DNA from: Anaeramoeba flamelloides
Taxonomy: Eukaryota; Metamonada; Anaeramoebidae
DNA: 64,000 bases
Reading direction: 5' to 3'
Assembly: GCA_027625915.1 (NCBI GenBank)
Contig: JANTQA010000008.1
Span: forward strand, 5,387,501 to 5,451,500
Every line of letters starts with the position of its first letter. Position 1 is the first letter of the stretch. The position numbers and the translations under genes are program-made. This document shows positions 11,633-23,800 of the stretch, piece by piece. A model generated the notes under the pieces. That model was not told the origin of the DNA. It saw nothing but the letters and a program-made list of their open reading frames with translations, and did no database searches.

Positions 11633-14318
11633 ATGTCACAAATCCCAAGCAATTATGAAAATCTCAAAATTACCTTTGGACAACTTAACATAAAAACATA
11701 CTGTGCAGTCTACCAGCCTAATTGCATCAAAGTATGACCATTAAAAAATTTAATCTTTAAAAACCATCCCAAAAAGAGATCCCAAACAAAAGCAACTTTT
11801 TTTTCTAATGTCTTTCTTTTCTTTTTAATTTCACACCCAAGGTCAAAATTGTTCTTGTCTCAAACGGCAAACGTTCTTTGGCGAGTGACGATAAGTTATC
11901 AAAGATCATTTCGCTTCTACATTTTAATCTCACTGATCTTTATGAAACAATTCAATCCCAAGAGGGGATAGTTCTTGTTACAGAAGATTTTGGTGAGACG
12001 AGTTTAATGGAGTACATTCTTGACAAACCATTGCAGCAAAGGGTGGAAGGTTCTACAAAGATCATTTCACAGCTCCTAAATGGTAAGGCTCAAGTTCACC
12101 ACGAACCACAAAGCAAACGAACGTTTTTTCGAAATTCACTCCTTGTTTTCTTAATAATTTCTTTGTAATATTACTCATAGTTGCTGAATATTTGGAAAAC
12201 GAAGGCATGTTGTGCCTTTCTCTGAATGCTTTTGATGTTATTATTGATGAAAAAAATAATTTAAAACTTTGCAGATCAAATCTTTTTCGAAAATTTCTGA
12301 TGAGGCTTTGGACTAAAAAGCAGAATGGAAAAAAAAAAGATTTAATTTTGCAATTGGGTTCCATTTTTTATTTGCTATTTTCTACCAACCCAAAAGTTGA
12401 GCTCAAAAATCTAAAAAATGGTAACTTGGTCTTTCAAGCACAAAATATCGCCCAACATCCCATCAATTTCTTAATTAAGAAAATGATTTCAAAAAATTGT
12501 CTTGAAAGACCAACTTTAAACGAAATTAAAAACCATTTGTGGGTTCAAGAGAATATTCAAAAGGTTCCAAATTTAAAATATTTAATCCAAACCGCTTTGC
12601 AAAAAAAAAATCTTTATTATTTGCATCCTCAAATCCTAGCTAACATGGAAAAGAAGAAAGTTCAAATCGAAAAATTGGTAAACGATTTGGTTAATCAAAT
12701 TAATAGCCAAGAAACAACATTATATAAAAAATTATTTTCGAATTTATGGACAAAAGAAGTAGAAGAAGAATATAATGAAAAGAAAATAATCAAGAAAGAG
12801 AAATATCAAAAAATAATCCAATTAATAAAAGAAATTATTAGCAATAACAATAATAATCAGAGCAAATCTAAAAAAGAAAATGATAACAAAAATGAAAAAG
12901 AAAAAGAAAATGAAAATGAAAATGAAAATGAAAATGAAAATGAAAAAGGGTATGATTGTCTCAAGAATAATACCAAAAAAAGAAAAGAAAAAACAAAAGA
13001 GGGGATTGATAATGGATCAAGCGAAACTAATAGCACAGCAAATAAAAATTCTTCAAATGAAATCCCCTTTGAAAGAGAATTGGTACTATTAAGTGACACT
13101 TCAGATAATAAGCTGTTTTTTTCGTTTGGAAAGGAGCAAAAGCAAAACAATTCTGATCCCAAAGAAAAACCAAAGTTAAAAATAATTAAAAAGCCTGAAA
13201 AGAGAGCGTTTCAAAGAGAAGAGACGGGTGAGAACAAAGAGAACTGGGGCGAAGTGTGCGGGGAAGAAAAAATAGCCGAGAAAAAGAAAGATCAAGAAAA
13301 AAAGAAAAAGAAAAAGACAATGAAAATGAAAATGAAAGAAGATAACAAAACCACCAACCAAAACAAAAAAACAAATGATGGTGATTTTGGAAAGAAATTT
13401 GATCAAATCGAGGAATCAAATAAAATGGAAGAGTTAGAGCTCCGAAAAATCCTTGGCGAAATCAAACTTTTTAAAAACGATCTTAATGTAAGCGATCAAT
13501 CAAACTCAACAGAAAGAATGATCAGAAAAATTGAAAGAGAAAAAATCAAAACCACGAGAAGGCACCAAAGAAGCTACTCGAAAAGAAAAGAAGATGAAAA
13601 AAAAAAAATCAAATTAATTGAGACCGTGATCACGCCGTTGCACATTTCGCCCGAAATGGGGAGAAACAAACTCACAAACAGATTTAGCCCGCGTCAAATA
13701 AAAAGAATGCGATCAATATTGCAAAAGCCCGTTTCCAAGAACGATCTGGGTAATAATAAATACCCCGAAAAGATGTTTAACAACCAAAAGCTCTTTTGGA
13801 ATAAGAAGGTCAAAAATAGCCTGAGAAGGTCTGCCACCTTGATGAATATTTCGAAAGAGGAGGACTTGCACAACAAGATTCCAAAAATGGAGCTCCAAAG
13901 GCCAAATTCTGCAAGCAACATCTTGGATAACAACAGGAGGGGTCTGCATTCGGCGAGTTTCACATATTTTCCAAAAAGGCCATCCTATTTTGAGAACCCT
14001 TTAAACAACCACAAAGAACCCGATACAGGAACACTGGCCATACATAAGATCTTTTCAGACCCCCGGTTTTTAGTAAAAAGAAAACCATTCGTCACCCAAT
14101 TAAAAGTATTATTCGACAATGTGGGGATCAGTTGGAAGCAGAAGAGAAGATATAAATTCTATTGCAAAACATATTATAGCGAAAAAAAAATTAAATTCAG
14201 AATCAAAGTTTTAAAAAACCCGAAAAATAATAATGCAAAAATTTCAATGAAAAAATTAAAAGGCGATATTAAATTATTCCATAAAATTTGGGATGCCATT
14301 TACACAGATTATTTTTAA
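11633..14318 (+). CDS. Pseudokinase of the MARK/SNF1 type with C-terminal KA1-like domain
   Basis: Exons 11633-11731, 11842-12082 and 12181-14318; introns are 110 and 98 bp (GTATGA/CCAAG, GTAAGG/CATAG). Product about 825 residues. Residues 8-250 follow the protein-kinase fold: strand-1/2 region with YENLKITFG, hinge-like ILVTEDF-type segment, and a clear C-lobe (LGSIFYLLF, then IKKMISKNCLERPTLNEI, the usual last-helix Arg motif). All catalytic motifs are changed: only the first Gly of the glycine loop remains, the VAIK Lys is Val37, HRDLKPEN reads CLSLNAFD (125-132) and DFG reads RSN (145-147). A long Lys/Glu/Asn-rich linker follows, with an Asn-Glu dipeptide repeat. The last 80 residues (14080-14315) align with the KA1 domain of MARK kinases: LFDNVGISWKQKRRYKFYC, then FRIKVLKNP and LFHKIWDAI. 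KA1 domains bind acidic membrane lipids or autoinhibit. The kinase fold and loss of catalysis are clear; the KA1 call is by eye. Confidence 0.85.
12881..12951 (+). repeat. In-frame hexanucleotide repeat coding Asn-Glu/Lys-Glu
   Basis: Tandem AATGAA/AAAGAA units inside exon 3 of the pseudokinase encode an alternating Glu-Asn tract in the disordered linker between the kinase-like and KA1-like domains. The unit length is a multiple of three, so copy-number change would keep the frame. Confidence 0.85.
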
Positions 14319-15224
14319 TTATTCAGATATCACTTTTCGCTGCAGAAAAAAAAAAAAAAAAATGCCTCAAAGAAATTGATTAGATCATTTTTTTTTTTTT
14401 TTTTGACAAAATCATTGAATATACAATAATCTTATTATTAAAAAATTATATATTATGGATTTATGGTTTTGAAATTTATTCGTTTATTATGTGTGATGTA
14501 AATATTTTTACGATCGCCATTAATAATTATAATAATAAATCATAGTGTGTAATTAACAATTTTTTTTTTTTTTTTTTGTTTTTGAATTTGATACTGAAAA
14601 CATTATTTATTAATTGATTTTTTGTTTCAAAAAAAAAGCAAAACAATTAAATAAAAACGCAATCCGTTAATCAAAATAAACAAATTAATTATAGTCATTT
14701 CAAATGTGAGAGAATATAAAAAGTTTGAAAAGTGGCCCAACCCCCCGTTTAAAAAGAACAAATGGGGCAGTATCTGAACTGTCTTTTTAAAACTTTTTTT
14801 TTTTTTTTCACTTTTTTAAAAATGGCTTTATATTTTATTTTTGCCAAAAAAGTTTTTTTTTATAACAAGTTTCTTCCTTATAAATACTAGCATTTCGATT
14901 GTTTTTATTTCAATCTATATATATATATATATTTTAGCCGAATTATCACAGATCTATTTCGATCATTTATAAATCATAATATTTGACGTTAATTCGTGTT
15001 TTCACATTTTCATTAATAAATCATGACAATGGTTTATATATGGCGATTAATCCAACTTTAGCACAACCTTTCGTAAAAACGTGATCGACTATAAAATCAC
15101 CCAAAAATGAAAATTATTTTTTTTTAATAAAAAGTTTTTTTCTATTCCTTTTTTCATTTATTTTTTTCATTATTCTAAATAAATGTTGATGTTTAAGAAA
15201 TCTCATTAAAAGGACTTTTTATAA

Positions 15225-15807
15225 GGTATTTCCAAAAAAGTGGCACATTTTTAATTTTACATTTCAGAAAAAATCATCTTTGTTAATAAAAATATTCATT
15301 AATTGACATTAACAAATTAAGTTTAATATTAATACCAATTGAATAAATGACTAAGGTATTTATTTCTAAACATGTTGAATGAAATATTTCCAAAAAATGA
15401 AAAAAAAATAGCATTTTTTTTTTTGGTAAAAACAATGTACGACCAATTTCAATAAAAAACTGGAAATATGGAAAGGGTTTAAATTATTTTAAAAACAATA
15501 AAATGTAGTTATATGTTTCCAATTCTATTTAAAATTTTGTTGAGATTAAACTAGTTATGAAAACGGTTTTTTTCAATCAAACAGAAAATAATAAACAACA
15601 ATTTTCACGCCTAAAAAATATCAGATAAAATCGAGATCAGAAAATATAATATCATTTATTTATATAATATAATACTAAGAAAAAAATTATTATCAAGAAT
15701 CAATTAATGGTTGTTAATGATTTAAAATGTTTAAATACTTTATTGAATATTGAGTAGAAAAGATATATTTTAAAATAAATTTGCCCCACTTTATTGGAAA
15801 TAGCTTA
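15225..15807. mobile_element. Family C element, copy 1 (about 590 bp)
   Basis: Left end ATTTCCAAAAAAGTGGCACA, right end CCACTTTATTGGAAATAGC in inverted orientation. The interior motif ACAATGTACGACCAATTTC is shared with copies at 26293 and 34840. The GTGGCAC-type termini recall Tc1/mariner inverted repeats. No transposase frame. Confidence 0.75.
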
Positions 15808-17189
15808 TATGCTATTCCTTTATACTAATTAGAATTTGTCAAAAAGTCGTTTTTTTTTTTTTTAGTAAAGTTCACATTAACAAAAATTGATTTCTTAATA
15901 TTTTGAATTTTTTTACAAAATTTGTCATTTTTTGAAAAACGAGAAAACTTTTCCAATGTACCTACAAGGTTAATTTTTTTTTTTCAAAAACTTGATGTTT
16001 CTAATCACAATAATTAGTTTAAAAAAAAGAATAAAATAAGTGGAGATTTGAAAAATTTTTTTTAAAATAGAAAATAATTTCCAGAAATCAAAAAACAGCA
16101 ACATCCTCAAATATTTTTATTTGTTTATTAAATTTAATTTTTTGTTATTGGGTGCCTTGTTTTTTATTCAAGAATCCACTGCTTTTGGGGTACATTGGTC
16201 AAGTTTTAGACTTTTTGGAAAATTGACAAATTTAGTAAAAAAACTTAAAATAATAAGAACTCAGCTTTTGCACATGTGCTATGTTTGAGAGGGATGAATG
16301 TTTGAAATATTCTCGAAAATACCTGAAAATCGAAAATACCAGAAAAATTTTTAACCATGCAAAAACACGTTATTGACAACTCCGAAGAAACTTTTAGTGT
16401 AATATACTTAGTTTAATGGTAAAATAACAATTTGACTTTCAGACAAAATCTTTTTTTTTTTTTGAATTTTCTACTTTAAACTACTCTAAGTGGGCTTTGA
16501 TACCTTTTGAGTATATTTGAGTAATCGTTGCTACTTATTAGGGTCAGTTTATGGTATGTTTGGGTTTGGTATAAGCTGTATTGGGGTTGTGTTAGGTTTG
16601 GCATCGTGCGTGTTTGTATGTTTTGGTTAAACTTGTTCCTTTCATGAAATGTGAAGTTAAATATAGTTTGGTTTGGGTCACCTTGTGTAGGGTATGGGTA
16701 TGTATTGTATGATTAGATATTACTGGGTTATTTTTGGATTGTATTTAATATTACAAAATTTTGGGTAATGATACTCAATTAGAAATTTTCTTTACAATTA
16801 CATTTTCTCTCATTTCGTTAATAACATTTCGAAATGATCAGTTATGTCAGTCATCCAAGATACTTATTCCTTTCACACAAAATGGGTTGAATACCATTCC
16901 CTAAAATTTACAATTTTTTGAATTTTGATATTTTCAGAAAAAAAAATATATTAAAATAAAATACCAATTTTACCTTTAAACTGGGAATATTGGCACTAGA
17001 GTTTCTTAAAAGTTGTCCAAAAGTGTTTTTTTTTCGTGGTTAAAAATTTTTCGAATATTTTCTGGGATATTTGATTGACTCGGAGGGATAAACATTGAAT
17101 CTTAATAATATAACTTTATATTTTCTAAATTTTGTAAACTGGGTGTTTAACTTTAGTTTATGGGGTAAAATTTTTATTTAAAGTTGATA

Positions 17190-18352
17190 TAAATTAAAAG
17201 CATGTTATTGGATAATATCTTTTTTTTTTTTTTTTTTTTTTGAATTATTAATTTGAATTCGTTTTATTTGTTTGAAACTCTTTATAAAATTGGGAAATAA
17301 ACATTAAGTATACACCATTTCAAAATCATTGGCTGACCAAAAATCGATTTTGGAAATAAATATTTTTATAAATGGTGTTAATTACAGTCAGTTTTAAATT
17401 TAAGGCACAAACTTTGAAGTAAATTTAAGGTGCAAAAAAATCTCAAATTAAGGCACAAAATTGGAATTTTTTTTTTTTACAAATTATTTTACTAGAATCT
17501 GATTTTTGTACCTTAATTGGAGATTTTTTTAGTACCTTAAATTTCGTTCAAAGTTTGTACCTTAAAGGTGGAACTGGTTTTATTATAATTTATAAATTAC
17601 TATTTATATTTAAGTTTTATACTTAAGAGATTTTTATTTTTTGTCTAAAAATAAAAAAAAAAGAAATAAAAAAAAAAAGTTAAAAAAATTGGGACATTTA
17701 TTTTGAAATTTAGTTGATATTGATAAATTTAATCTTTGAGTTGTTAATGGCTTACTGAAAAAAATTGGAATTGGTTAATAATTCTTGATTAAAATAATCC
17801 AATTAAGATCTATTTCTTAATATTTTGAGTTGAATTTTTACAGTTCTATCAGAAACTATTTTGGGAGAATGTTTAATTTCTTTGTTTGTTTTTTTTATCT
17901 TGTATTTATTGTTCAATAAAAAAATAATAATTGATTTGAAACGTTCTTTGAATTAAAAAATTATATTTTTTAAAAATGTGAAATAATTATTGTAATTTTT
18001 TTGAAATTAAGTTGGTTATTTTATACTGGGTTATTTTCGAACTTAATGGGTTTATTTTTAAGTTGTGTTTTAGTAAACCACCTTCACAAATAATAAGATT
18101 TCTTTCTTCTTTTAACAATGAAAATAAAATATTTTTAAATTATTCAAAAACATGTTGAATTTTGAACTTTTCAAAAATAAGAAAAAATGGGTCAAACTTT
18201 GAAAAAACAATATTATATTTCTGAAAATAACTTAAGTGTAAGTTTGATTTTTTGAAGTAATTAGATTTTTATTATGTTTTTCCAATTTCAAGATGTTGTA
18301 AACTTTTTTGGAATTTATTATTAAATTTACTTGAAGATTTTTTTTAGTTTAC
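17190..18352 (+). mobile_element. Family G element, copy 1, interrupted by a family B MITE
   Basis: Similar along most of its length to 38318-39057 and, inverted, to 61080-61735. Shared stretches include TGTTGAATTTTGAACTTTTC and CTTGAAGATTTTTTTTAGTTTA. A family B MITE at 17383-17581 sits inside it. The right TTAA end is decayed here. Confidence 0.65.
17383..17581. mobile_element. MITE family B, copy 2, nested in family G
   Basis: Inverted arms with ACAGTCAGTTTTAAATTTAAGG on one side and CCTTAAAGGTGGAACTGG on the other, matching the copy at 7078. Confidence 0.75.
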
Positions 18353-18366
18353 TCATCCATTCGTGC

Positions 18367-18932
18367 TCTTAAGGTTTAGAATCCCTGAAATTGAAAAGGG
18401 ATTAACTTGTGAAGTTTGTGGTGACTTATTAATTTGGTTCTTATCTGATCGATCTTGTACTTGTATGGGTTTTAAAAGTGGTTCAAAATGGCAATTTTGG
18501 GCAACTTTATTTTTTTTTCCAAAATCCAAATTGAAGAGTGAAAGGTCGAATATAATTGGAACTTAAGTTATAAATAAAGGTGACATTTGTGGGTTATTAT
18601 TTGAAATTTTTCATTTACTTTGGTTTTATCAGGAGCATATAAAAAAAGTAATTTTTTCATTTGGTTAATTAATAAAAAAAAGTGAAATAGACTTTTCTTC
18701 TACAACCCAAAAATCAAAAGTTATTCTTGTAAGAACTACCAAGCTTTTAATCTTACACCCCTCAATTAGGATTTTCCGAAAAAAAAATAATAATGTGCCC
18801 AAAATTGCCATTTTGATCCACTATTAAAATCCATACTAAGCACAAGTAAGATCAGATAAGAACCAAATTAACAACTCACTACACCCTATACAAGATAATC
18901 TTTTATCAATTTCAGGGATTGTAATCCTTAAA
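18367..18932. mobile_element. Family E foldback element, copy 1 (long TIRs)
   Basis: About 565 bp with inverted arms of roughly 190 bp: outer ends AAGGTTTAGAATCCCTGAAA and TTTCAGGGATTGTAATCCTT, inner motif GGTTCTTATCTGATCGATC facing GATCAGATAAGAACC. A second copy is at 23145-23709. No transposase frame. Confidence 0.8.
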
Positions 18933-20180
18933 AGAACGAATGGGACAAAAATTTTCACTTTATCCTACAGTTTTATTTACAAATAAATTTGATAGAAAAA
19001 GGTTGGAAATTGGGATCTTTGTTGATCGTTTTGGGGCAAAATTCAGACTTGCTATGAAATCAAAATCATAATTGAATAACAAAAACAAAACGAAAATATT
19101 TCCCATTTAAATTATAAAAAGGAGTAAAATCTTGGAGTAACTCCCATCAAACAACTCAACGGAAATCATCTGCCTTTTTTTCTAAAATAATTCATTTCTA
19201 TCTTAATGGCGCTGTATTGCATCAAATAAATTACAGTTAGAAAGTCTAGAATAATTTCACTCACCTGATTGAACATTGATCTGGTAGAAATCCTTAATTT
19301 TCGATTTGAAAACATTTTCCCTCACCTTTACCACATGGGATATGGAAAAATGAATAAAAAATTGAAAATTTTTGACAAAGAAATAAAAAAAAATAAAATA
19401 AGGTATTTTACGTTTCTCAGAAAAATAATAAAAAAAGTTTCAAGGTAATTCTCCTTGGTAAAATGTTCAAAAAGAAATGAAAAAAATGATTTCTTAACTT
19501 CTCCAACTGAATTGTTTTTTTAAAACATGAAAACAAAAAAAAATACAAATGTTTAAAAAAGTGGTTTTTTATTTTTATTTTTATTCAGAAAAAATTTTTT
19601 TGGGATCTTACTGAAAAGTGTTGAAAAAAGTTTAATTGATTCCTGTGTTCCAATTGAAATGGCGAGTTTTAATGGCAATGTTAAATTGTCATTTCCTTAA
19701 TTCTCGTTTTTATAAAAATTGAAAGAGAGCCAAAATTCTTCTAATAAAAAATGCTTCCTATTACCAATTTGAATGGAATTGGTTGTCAACCCAAAAAGTC
19801 TTCCAAAACAACCACTTTTAACAAACACAAATTTTTTTAAAAAAAAAATAGGTGGAAAATGAAAAAAAAAAAAAAAATGTGAAAAAAATAGGGAAAATTG
19901 TCGAGAGAAGACACGGTTGAACAAAAACATTGTTGTTCACCCACTGCGGATTTGCTAAGCAACTTTTTTTTCATTTTTAAAAATAAATTTTCAAAAGGCA
20001 AAATGTTGAACAAATTCAAAATTTTTTGTCTTGAATTTGATCTAATTAGGGATTATTTGGGATGTTAAAAATGATGAACAAAAATGTTTTTGATTGGATT
20101 TAAGGTAAAATAGGGTTTTTTGTCATTTTCTTTTTGATTTTCCAATTTTTTTCCAAAAAAAAATCACTTTTCTCAAGTTT

Positions 20181-20290
20181 AGGTACCGTGCATAACGTGG
20201 CATAGTTGCTCATATTGTTTTATCAATTCTAGTTTGGATTTTTAATTGGTAAAACAGGGTGAGTAACTATGCCACGTTATGCCCGGTACT
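20181..20290. mobile_element. Short hairpin MITE, about 110 bp
   Basis: Arms of about 40 bp (AGGTACCGTGCATAACGTGG and CCACGTTATGCCCGGTACT) differ at only a few positions and are less A+T-rich than the surroundings. That suggests a younger insertion. It lies about 520 bp upstream of the importin start. Confidence 0.8.
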
Positions 20291-20808
20291 TTTTTTCCCC
20301 AAAAACGATTTTCGCCAACCTTTTTTGTCATTTTTTCTGTGAGATCATTTTGAAAATTGAAATTCCTCCAAAAAATAGCTAAATTCTCTTTTTTTTTCGT
20401 TTCAAATTGGAGAAATTTTTTTTTACTTTCCAATCAACACATAAACTAACACTCATTTTTGAAAGTACATGGAATATAAATATACCATTTGATTCCATAC
20501 AGCCCCCTTAACAGTTTCAAATTTTGAGTAGTTTTCCAATTTTCATTCAATCTTGAAACAATCTTCACTATGTTCCCCCTATTGATCATTTCACAAAAAG
20601 AAAATGTTGAACTTGACGAAATATTCCATCTCAAAAATTAACGAATAGTAAATCTTGTAAAGTTTGTTATTCGACACACAAATTGTCGTTTGAACTTTTG
20701 GATAATTGAAATTGATTTGTGTTTCGTCATTTTTCCAATATTCTTTGAGAAGTTTCCAAAATAATTTTCGAAAAACATTTTTTGAAAAACACTTTCTTTT
20801 AATTATTA

Positions 20809-23800
20809 ATGTCATCAGATAAACCATTATCAACAGCTAATCTTAAAAAATCAATCGAAGAGATTGATTCTGAAGATTCTGAAGCTACTGAAGAAACTGA
20901 AAAACCAAGAATTCCAACAGTAATTGATCTTTCAAAAAAAAAAAAAAATCTTTCTTTTGTTTTTCTTTGTTGTACAAAAACAATATTTATTTTTTTTTTT
21001 TACTTAAACTTTTCAAAAGTAACTACATTAACCCGAGACGATATAACAAAATTCCATCACCTTCTCAACAAGTCGAACAAAAGAAAGGATTCTTATTTAG
21101 ATTACTTGCATTTATATTTTTTAAATTTCAAAAAAATGTTTGTTCTAAATCACAACACACAAAACAAAAAGATAAAAAGATAAAAAAAATAATTTCATGT
21201 ATCTATCTCTTACAAAATTCGACACGTGAGTCTTGTTAATATTTCTTGGGTTACTAAAGTTACTGAATCGAAACAAAATTCTCTAATTGTATTTAATAGA
21301 TTGAAGAATTGCCAGACTTAATTAAACACATCAAATCAAACGACAGCAAAATTATTCTTCAGTCAACAAGACAAATTCGTCATATGGTGAGCATTGAAAA
21401 TAATCCACCTCTTCAACAAGTAATTGAATCAGATATCGTTCCAACCTTTGTACAATTTTTAAAAAATTATGATAAACCCATTTTACAAGTAATTTTTTAT
21501 TCTTATTTTTTTCTTCTTTATTTTTTTTTTTCTAATTTTTTTCAAAAAACATTTTGCACATAAAAATAAAAAAAATGTACAAATCATTTTTTTATAAGCG
21601 GAAGTAAGTAGTATTTTTCAAAATTAAAACGAAACCTTCTCGAGAGAGAGAGAGATCTTAATGGTATTTGAATTTTAAATGGGAAAAATTTTCACTGCAT
21701 TTTCAATATCCTTTTTCAAACAAAGATCGAAACCCACAAATTACAACACACTTCTTTGAAAACTCTTTTTATTAATTGAAAAAAAAATATTGAAAATGGA
21801 AGTGAATATTCAATCCCATATATAATTCAAATACCAGTAGAAAAATTTTTTTTTGTAATATGTGTTTTACTCTGATGAAATAGATGAGTTAACCCCATCT
21901 AAAAAATTTATAAATTTGAGTCTATTTTTTTGAAATCCCAAAAACACATATTTCCAATCTACAGTGGTGTAAATAACCCGTGTTTTTTATTTTAACCCAT
22001 TACTAAAATTTAACTCATGCAAAAAATATTGGCTGGCTGTCGAAATAAAAGAAACAAATCAATAGGTTGGAAACAGTATATAAACAAGAAATTGGGTTCT
22101 TTAAATAAATTTTAAAAAAGAATTATGAAGATAATGAAAGATTAAAATGTAATTTTTTGACCAAAACATGAGCATAATTTCATTTTTTGAATTTTTATAA
22201 AATAATCATTTAATCTCAGAAAATTTTGTAAATATGATGAAATTTTTGAAACAAAAGCATTTAATATAATTGAGCCATTTAGGTTAATGAAAGATCTAAC
22301 CTCTAAAGTCAATTTAGATCTGAACCAAGAATCTATAAGTGATTTCTGGTCTCCCAATACTCAAGTATGAAAAAAAAACATGAGTTAAATTTTAGTAATG
22401 GGTTAAAGGTTGTCAACATGGGTTATTTACACCACTATATAACCAAAAAAAAGCAACCTATTATTTTTATTTAAAGTAGTTCAAAAAATAACGTACGTGA
22501 AAATAATCCTCATACAAGATTTTTAATTTTGAATATTAGGAAAACTGTTGTGTAATTTCTTTTATTTAAAATCAAATCCTTTTTTTTTTTTTACCAAATT
22601 TCTAATGAAACTAGTAATAAACCTACCCAAAGTTCATCAAAGTAGGGTATCTATAGAATACTCAAGTAATTGTTTGATAGCCTAAAGCAGATCAACTTTT
22701 TTTGAAAGACAATCGGGTTTTATAGAGGTAAACTAAAGTTTTGAAAATGATAATTTTTAATCTTGTTTTTGGATTGACTGAAGTGTGTATTGATCAAGTG
22801 TAATTTCATTAATCATAATTCTAAAAAGTGGGTGAGTTATAATTTCAAAAGTTTGACTCTTAAACAAAAGGATTTGATTTTAAATAAATGAAATTATACA
22901 TCAATTTTCCTAATATTCAAAATTAAAAATCTTGTCAGAGGATTATTTTCATGTAGGGTATTTTTTTTTCACCACTATAACCTATTATTTTTATTAGCAA
23001 TTAAGTTAATTCTTAAAAATGGTAAAAATATTTTTCTTTATCTGTTGCAAAGTATGATTTTAGATTGAAATTTTTTTATTTTATTTTTAAAATTAATCTT
23101 TCAATTCAAATCTCAGCCCATAAAACTAATTGAAGTATAGGTGATTAAGGTTTATAACCCCTGGAATTTTAAAAAAGGATTATCTTGTGTAGGGTGTAGT
23201 GAATTGTTAATTTGGTTCTTATCTGATCGATCTTGTACTTGACATGGGTTTTGATAGTTGCTCAAAATGGCATTTTTGGACAAATTATTATTTTTTTTTC
23301 TGAAATCCAAATTGAAGAGTGAAAGGCCGAATATATCGGAAAACAAGTTATAAAAAAATGTGATTTTGTGGGTTGTTTGATTGAAATTTTTCATTAGGTT
23401 TGGTTTTATTTGGAGCTTTTAAAAAAATTTTTTTTATTTAGGTAATTGACTAAAAAGTAAATCAAAATTTTCTTCTGCAAACAAAAAATCTAAATTTATT
23501 CTTAAACTCAAGTTCCAATCAATTAATCTTAAACTCTTCAATTCAGATTTCGGAAAAGAAAAAAATAGTGGTTCAAAAATTGCCATTTTGAACAACTATT
23601 AAAACCCTACCAAGCACAAGATCGATCAGATAAGAACCAAATTAACAAGTGACTACACCCTACACAAGGTAATCCCTTTTCTCAAATTCCAGGGATTGTA
23701 AACCTTAAATAAATGAAAATTTGATAGAAATTTAACAAAAGTTTATCAAGGAAATTTAGATCTATTATGAAATAATTTTATTTATTTTAAAGTTTGAAAA

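Larger units (their letters stand above)
14319..20808. other. Intergenic region rich in TE remnants
   Basis: Between the pseudokinase stop and the importin start. It holds the family C, G, B and E copies and a hairpin MITE listed separately, plus a G/T-skewed stretch at 16540-16760. No further gene was recognised. Confidence 0.6.

Noticed and set aside
20967-21239. Basic-looking open frames in importin intron 1 as a possible IBB exon
   Set aside because: No Arg-rich IBB pattern; T-runs and hydrophobic low-complexity stretches; exon 1 to exon 2 joins in phase 0 without it.
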